DNA from: Adenophora triphylla var. japonica
Lineage: Eukaryota; Streptophyta; Magnoliopsida; Asterales; Campanulaceae
Length of the DNA: 64,000 bases
Assembly (NCBI GenBank): GCA_022495995.1
Contig: JAFEMH010002603.1
Location: 186,001-250,000 of the forward strand
Direction: 5' to 3'
In this document: one piece after another, positions 57,752 through 64,000 of the stretch
Layout: the number at the start of each line of letters is the position of its first letter
How positions within the stretch are numbered: position 1 is the first letter of the stretch
The notes under the pieces: model-generated
Told to the model about the DNA's origin: nothing
The model's database searches: none
The model's input: the letters and a program-made list of their open reading frames with translations, nothing else
Position numbers and translations under genes: made by a program

Positions 57752-58060
57752 CTCCCTCCGTCCCAATCTAAATGTCCAAACTTTCCTTTTTGGGCGTTCC
57801 ATTGAAAATGTCTCATTTCCAAAAAAGGAAACTTTTTTTCACTATTCCACCCACTCATTCTCTCTCCTACTTTACTTTTACACTCACAACATTCTCTCTC
57901 CTAACTATTTCCCCCACTCATTCTCTCTCCTATTTAATTTTTCATACTCACAACATTTAAACTTTTTCTCTTTCCTACCTCACTTTTCTCTTTCTTACCT
58001 CACTTTCCTTAATTCCCGCGCCGGACCCATTTTTGGACATTTAGATTGGGACGGAGGGAG
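57752..58060. mobile_element. Stowaway-like MITE upstream of DENND6
   Basis: CTCCCTCCGTCCCAATCTAA to TTTAGATTGGGACGGAGGGAG inverted ends within TA. Family of 27749 and 47271. Confidence 0.9.
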
Positions 58061-58632
58061 TAATTGATTTTACCATCCATTTTAAATATTTTTAATTTTG
58101 TAAGTATAAATTAAAATATAAACTGGTTAAATGTGAAAATAAATTTTATTATTTTTTGAAAGTGATCTCTATGGTATGCTCTCTCCGTCTTACCGAAGCT
58201 TTACCATTTTTGTGGGACACGAAAATTAAGAAAAAGGATGATTACAAAATGGGTTGTGCGTGCAGAAAGTAAGTGAAAATGATAAGTGGGACCCACAATT
58301 TAAGTACGTGAGATAAAAAAGTGAGTGAGGATGACAGGTGAAACCCATAATTTTTACTATTTTAAAAAAGGTGAAACTTATAATGAAATGGCCTTTTGTG
58401 TGTAAATGGTGAAACTTCGACCGTAACACTGAGTAGAGTACAGAGGAAGTATACAGTATGTTGAAATATAAATAAGTTATAGTTGAAAGTCTTGATCTTT
58501 TGAGTTAATGCTAGGGAAGGAGTCAAATAGGGTTGTTAAAAGCGTTAAAGGTGACTTTCACAACAACATTTTTGGATTGGCTTTAATTTTTCCACTCTTC
58601 GTAAATCATTTTTCCACTCTTCGTAAATCATA
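58061..58632. other. Intergenic sequence with one decayed MITE
   Basis: 58181-58445 looks like a degraded Stowaway-type element (CTCTCTCCGTCTTACCGAAG to CTTCGACCGTAACACTGAGTAG). No gene seen. Confidence 0.4.
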
Positions 58633-58883
58633 CTCCCTCCGTTCCAAAATGATTGTCCCACTTTTTTTGCTTTTATTACAAAGAAACTTTGAACAATAAT
58701 TTTAGGTTTATTTAACTATACAAATAAAAATCTAAAACTCATTATTGATACACCATCAATAATACTATCAATTGCAAGTTTTAGATCTTCATTTGTATAA
58801 TTAAATCAACCTAAAATTATTGTTCAAAATTTCTTCGTAATAAATGCAAAAAAAGTGGGACAATCATTTTGGAAAGGAGGGAG
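58633..58883. mobile_element. Stowaway-like MITE
   Basis: CTCCCTCCGTTCCAAAATGA to TCATTTTGGAAAGGAGGGAG within TA; AT-rich inverted interior. Confidence 0.9.
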
Positions 58884-59401
58884 TATAACTAACGATCGTC
58901 TCTTATGTCCACCAATATTTTCATTTGTAAATCAAAAACATTTGAGATTTTTAATGTCTTAAAAGGCAAGAATTAGTACTCGCGATAGAATTCGAATATC
59001 AATTATTATAAAAGATGACGTGATGGTGATATTCGATAGAAAAAAAAAAGAGAGACGTTAGATAAGAGAGTTAATCAAAGAAAACCAACACTAACAAGCT
59101 CTAAACAAGCCACCATTTATACAGACAGACGTCAGTCAGCTGCTCAAAGCGACGTTAGATTATAAACACCCGTTTTCCAGAATAACTATGTTTGTAAATG
59201 CACAAAGCAATTTCAAATTTGAGTGGTTTGACTCAAATAAGTTAACAATTACTATGTCGCTTTAGCAAAAACTTTGTATTTACAACTAATGGAGTTCCTT
59301 CTTCTTCTCTAGTCCCAGCACCTACAGCCTTCCTTCCCCCACTATTCCAAAAATTTCAGTGAGAGCTGTCCGCGTAGAGATATGTAGCTGGCTGTGAGAT
59401 A
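58884..59401. other. Intergenic, 3' flank of RING gene
   Basis: AT-rich; should include the 3' UTR of the minus-strand RING gene next to 59401. Nothing else recognised. Confidence 0.4.
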
Positions 59402-62400
59402 CTATACATCATATACAGGTAGACGTTCCTCGATACTCACGCGACAAATTGGGCATTTCTTACACTTGTCACAGCACGTGCTGCATTAAAATTCAATATG
59501 GAAAATATTAAATTACTATTCCTCTATTTTCAATATCTTTTTAACTAAAAATGTTTACTAACGCCATGAAGGAAATGTGAAATATACCTGCAAAGGATGC
59601 GATGTCTACATGGAAGGAGAACTACGCTGATTTCTCCCTCAAAGCAAACCCTACATAGAACTTTTTCCTGCCAAAAAAACATTCCAAGTTAAACACTAAA
59701 AGGTAACCTAAGTTTTTCACATGGTAGATAAACTGAAAGAGTGAAGAGCAAATGTGTTGAGACTAAAAGAAATCACTCGTTCTGCTCAAAGAAGTCTCTG
59801 TTTTAAAGTAAGAAACTGTAAGTACTAAAATAGGTTAACATAGATAGATTTTGATAATTGGATTTTTTTTTTATATTTTTTTTGCATAACTGTTAATGTG
59901 ACAAGGATAAACTTGGAAAAATAGTACTCTGTATAAAGTAGAAATTAAGACTCTTTGAGTGGACGCGTGGGAGCATAAGAATATTTATATTCAGACATTC
60001 ATTAATTTAGGACACCTATCTCAGGTGTGGCGGAACCAAGTAAAGATCAAGAATATTACATTTTGAAGTCTTTCAAATTCGTGCTGACTGAACTTTGTGA
60101 TTTCTGTTTGCTCACCAAGAGCTGCTTGAAGTCTCCAAACCTTTAGGCAGGAAAATTAATCAGATCAAGGAATTTTTATACACGAGACTTAAGACTGTAC
60201 ACAATGAAGAGAGAGAAAAACATGTACGGAAATTAATACTATCATGACCACGATTACCTCCTCAGCAAGATCCTTCTTAGGCATTTTCTTCACTATTTCA
60301 GGTGGATAACCAGAAAAAGTGTTATAACTGCAAAAAAAAAATAAAAAAAAAAAAACAAACCCTTAATATATGCACGAATATCAGAAATCAATGCCACTAT
60401 GACCACCACATCTGGTACTCCATTACCCTCACAATTTACTTCCAAACACACAATTATCAGAAAGAAAAACCACTTTTGAATAGCATATCTAGTACTTCAT
60501 CACCCCTATTAAATGAATTGCAAATATGCGTACATAACAACATCAGACTTCATTTGTTCTCTATTGGCGACTTATATTTCCATTGAAAAGAATTAAGACT
60601 CATCAAGAAAATGACACCAAGAATGATGATTAAAATGAGTAATTCATGCACTATAGGGGTATGTAATTTATTTCCTGTTCTCTATTTACCATCAAACGTG
60701 TTAGAACCTTTTACACAATTATGTGCAGCCCTGCAAGGAAAGATTTCTAATATGGAGAGGTCTGCATGAACTACATATATTAAAGGTATATCATTGTAAG
60801 TGGACAACATATGTATTGGGAATACTACACTACACTGCCCAGGTGATTGTTACTGTCTCCATTCTAGTCTGAGTCCATGAATGACTTACCAAAAAAAAAA
60901 AGGAATTAAAATAATTTTCCAGTATGACCTTTAATTTTAAGATATACTGTAAATAATTTCCAGCATGGCCTATAAGATAAGAGATAGTATGCTATGTTAA
61001 GGAGATGTATATAATGTTCCAAGTAGTCGTTTTCCTTTCTTCTACATGATACATGTGGAGACATCTGATAAGATTCTGAGTTCAAATGAAATGCCTACTA
61101 AACCAAGCCATGAACTTGTAAGAATCACACTGAAGATAAGAAATTACTCACCCAGATGCCTCTCCGTGGAAAAGTCGGGCTTGTTCTTCTCGACTTCCTT
61201 CATCAATTGACCACCAACCAAGCAGCCTGCTTGCAAATATTGGTTAAATGGCACTATGAGAAGATGCATAATTTATCACGTAACATTTAACTGTCGACGT
61301 GATTTAGTTCTTCTGTTGATGTGTAAAGTGTAAACACAACTCAGCCTTTGTTCGAATAATTATAAGTCAGCTACATATATTATATCCTATGTTTCCTCTC
61401 AAATCAGGTCAAAATATCAGTCAAACTTTTTTTCATCACATCCTTCAAATTATTTTAGCTCTGCCCTAAATCTACTACTACCTCCGTCGATCAAGAGCAA
61501 ATTTCAAAATTTTTTGGTCATTCATTTTGGGACGAAGGGAGTACAAAATATTGATGTAATCACACCTATCAGCATGTGCAATTCTTGTTCTACTTTGTAA
61601 GTGTTGAAACCATATCAAGCCATCATCATTGTATCTCCTACTGAGGGGATTACTACTACTTCCTCACAACTTAATCATTTTGGATCTTAACCTAGTTTCC
61701 CCCACGTCTGCATTCTAATTTGGCCAAATTCATTTTATTAGGACGTTTCTGCATTGCTCAACATTGTGTTGACATGTATCCAATTCATTTAATTTACCTG
61801 GAGCCATGGTGCATGAAACCAAAGAAGTCACGAACCCTTGCAGAAAAAGCAAAATATCTTCCTCTGCCGGCCCCAGTACGTAGTAAAAGAACAATTTTCT
61901 CCACCAATCTAGAAGTAGCAAAAAGAATTGCCACTCCTTGCAGTACGAAAATAGGAGAGAAAAGAACTGGCAGGGGGATATCTTTAGCTCCAACCGGTGA
62001 GTCCTGAAACTCGAAAAGACTAATATGTTTGTAGAGAGAATAATCCAAGGAATCCACAACGCCTCACTCAACAAGTAGACACAATGAGCAGAAGAACTAA
62101 TTGAAAATACCTCCAAGCGCATACAAAGAAGGACTTGAAAGCCAATAATGGGAATTTTCATAACATGACCACCAATGTCTTGCAGACCGCACATTCTATC
62201 CTCAATGTGGTCTTGTGAAGTAACTACTAAACCACTATTCCAGTCAAGATATCTAATAGCGTTGGATGATGAGCTTGCTTCATGTGTCTGAGAATTTCTA
62301 TGAATGACTGGATTAGACCATTTCGTACAAACAAGAATTGCGAAGCATTCTGCAATTCTGTAGAGCATAAAACTGCAATGAGTTTTATCTTGTAAACACA

Positions 62401-63962
62401 AGAATGCTGAATGTTGACCAATTGACAAAGTTAGGCACACAGTACCCATAATTTATGAACAAATCCCACCAGCCTAAAGCGCCTACATAACCTGCAATAT
62501 ATATCGAGGGTCAAAAACCAATAAGATATGTGGATTGAATCATTGATGGCAATCAAAATTTGAAGGTGCTAAGTTACAAGCCCATCTAAAAGCTTAAGTT
62601 GTTAAATAGTGACCCAACAATGTATATGAAGCTTAACATTTCTCCTCACGACCCATCCAACCGTGGAAAGTTAAGCAAACACGCCTCACAATACTTCGGT
62701 TAACAAATGCAAGTTAGATGACTTGAACCTATGACCATGCGAAACCAGAGCTCTCATGACATGTTAAATTGCCAGCTCATCTAAGAACTTAAGCCGTTAG
62801 ATTGGGACCCAACAATCAATATCAAGCTTAAACAATACGCAGGTTCATAAGTTTAATCCTACCGAAGTCCCAAAGAGTATTGTTAAGTTACCAACTCATA
62901 TAAAAGATTAAGCCACTCGAGGGGGGCTCAACAATGTATATCAAGCAAGCTAACACTCCACCTCTCATGTGACTGCTCATACATGGAGAAAGAACCATAA
63001 CCAAACAAGATTAAAAAAAAAAAAAAAAAAAAAAAAAACTATTGAGTAATAATAGAAAGGGGGCCAACTTTGTATGTCAGCCAACAAATACCATGACTAT
63101 GCACTTAGATTGAGAAGGACTAACACTTGTCCTGATGTTTTGGATATCTGCAAGTGAATTTTATAGCTATATCCACCCATATGTTCATGAAATCAACAAT
63201 CATATCCTCCCAAACCTTAAATATCATAAAACTAATTGAATTTTACAAAGGAGGACAAGGAAAAGTTATCATTTGATGATAAATTTTCATGTGAAGTCGA
63301 ATCATATTTTATGCTTTAGTAAACAAAAAACTAACGTATGTCTACTTCACTTAAATGAGCAACCATAAAATCAATTAGCCCAATATTTTTGCTTCATTGC
63401 TGCATAAAGCTAACGAAGTCACGAGTCAATATAATCATGTTATATACCCACGTCTGCAATCAAGTTACTTAAAAGTTGGATCATATTTGTTTCCGTCATC
63501 ATTAAACCAGTATACCATACAGCTACTATATTTGCAACAAAATGCAAGCAAGCAGTAGACTCCTAAGAGGCTCACTAAACCAAAAGCAAGAAGAACTCCA
63601 TCCCTCTCTCTCCTTTTTCTGCTCACATGTCGCCACATGGGACCGGCAAGGATTAAAAGAAGAATCTATCAACTTGTTCCGACCTGAGATAATAAGCTCA
63701 TGAGCTTGGTCTTTACTTCGGCATCTAGAAACGAATGAAGACATCCATTTTCAAGTTTAACATAGTGGGATAACAATGCTGGTAGTCAATAATTCAGAGT
63801 AATATAATTGTTGATGGATGACAAAACTAGCTGGATAACATATTTCCTGCATCAATATTCATAAAAAGAGGTTATCGGAAGGAGAGAATTACCACTTAGT
63901 TTTAGGAGAGTGAAAACTGTCGCAGCAAGGAAGAAAACCATAGAGATGGCCACCCAGAAGTG
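59402..63962 (-). CDS. RING-finger transmembrane Fragile-X-F (TMEM185-like) protein, 3' part
   Basis: Nine exons on the minus strand join in frame to 317 residues: 63962-63893, 62491-62446, 62357-62111, 62003-61798, 61226-61152, 60327-60258, 60140-60060, 59667-59588, 59480-59402. Upstream exons lie beyond the window. Visible in order: membrane segments (HFWVAISMVFFLAATVFTLL; LGWWDLFINYGIAECFAIL; IPIIGFQVLLCMRLE; PLPVLFSPIFVLQGVAILFA), a helical linker (EQTEITKFSQHEFERLQN), and a C-terminal C3HC4 RING finger (CRVCFEGE, CRHRILC, CDKCKKCPICR) ending ERLPVYDV. This is the plant family of transmembrane Fragile-X-F proteins with a RING, expected to be membrane-bound E3 ubiquitin ligases. All junctions use GT-AG and no lesions are seen. 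Confidence 0.92.
61483..61541. mobile_element. Internally deleted hairpin MITE in RING gene intron
   Basis: Shares GATCAAGAGCAAATTT and TTCATTTTGGGACGAAGGGAG with the hairpin MITE at 30295, but lacks most of the left arm. Confidence 0.65.
62565..63040. repeat. Repeated segments and poly-A run in RING gene intron
   Basis: Three diverged direct repeats (about 62565-62645, 62765-62835, 62885-62960) share AAGCTTAAG, GACCCAACAAT and GTATATCAAGC-type words. A run of about 26 A follows at 63014-63039. Probably remains of a retroposon; family not identified. Confidence 0.5.
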
Positions 63963-64000
63963 CTAAAAGAATTACAAGTAGCCATTAAGTATAGTCATCT

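Noticed and set aside
1..64000. CRISPR arrays, bacterial operons or rRNA genes
   Set aside because: None seen; the tandem arrays present are plant mini- and microsatellites without regular unique spacers.

Overview
The window is plant nuclear DNA, from a eudicot. The evidence is GT-AG introns, plant-specific protein families (DVL/RTFL micro-protein, SHAQKYF-type MYB, HDA15-type deacetylase) and a dense plant transposon load: Ty1-copia, Tat-clade Ty3-gypsy, TRIM, Mutator, hAT, Harbinger and Stowaway/mariner MITEs. I cannot name the species; an asterid is a weak guess.

Layout. 1-4092: 3' part of a decayed Tat/Ogre-like Ty3-gypsy element, with an antisense gene (minus strand) and a plus-strand 3' LTR. 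4753-10841: complete but coding-dead Ty1-copia element with 714-bp LTRs and a perfect TCTAG target duplication. 11396-11548: an intact 50-codon DVL/ROTUNDIFOLIA-like gene. 11795-14960: hAT-like element, MITEs, a tRNA-Lys relic and an AT-rich tandem array. 14987-16879: Mutator-like element with a 9-bp target duplication, ending about 65 bp before the TATA box of the next gene. 16945-32074: HDA15-type histone deacetylase gene, with at least 17 coding exons and many MITEs in its introns. 33725-34082: TRIM element. 34452-36314 (minus): two-exon DIVARICATA/SRM1-type MYB gene. 38130-41311 (minus): broken Mutator transposase gene with SWIM and OTU-like regions, split by a 934-bp Harbinger-like element carrying a G-rich minisatellite. 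41795-43441 and 45372-46998: two copies of one Pack-MULE-like element in opposite orientation, each with its own 9-bp target duplication. 47271-50202: MITE cluster. 51404-57560 (minus): DENND6-type DENN-domain gene. 59402-63962 (minus): 3' part of a RING-finger gene of the transmembrane Fragile-X-F (TMEM185-like) family, whose 5' end lies beyond the window.

The five host genes are not an operon-like set. They are separate chromatin, transcription-factor, trafficking, ubiquitin-ligase and growth-peptide genes. The connecting theme is how mobile DNA has been placed around them: in promoters (copia near DVL, MULE near HDA15), in introns, and nested in one another. Exon coordinates come from reading frame continuity and splice consensus by eye; no transcript evidence was available.
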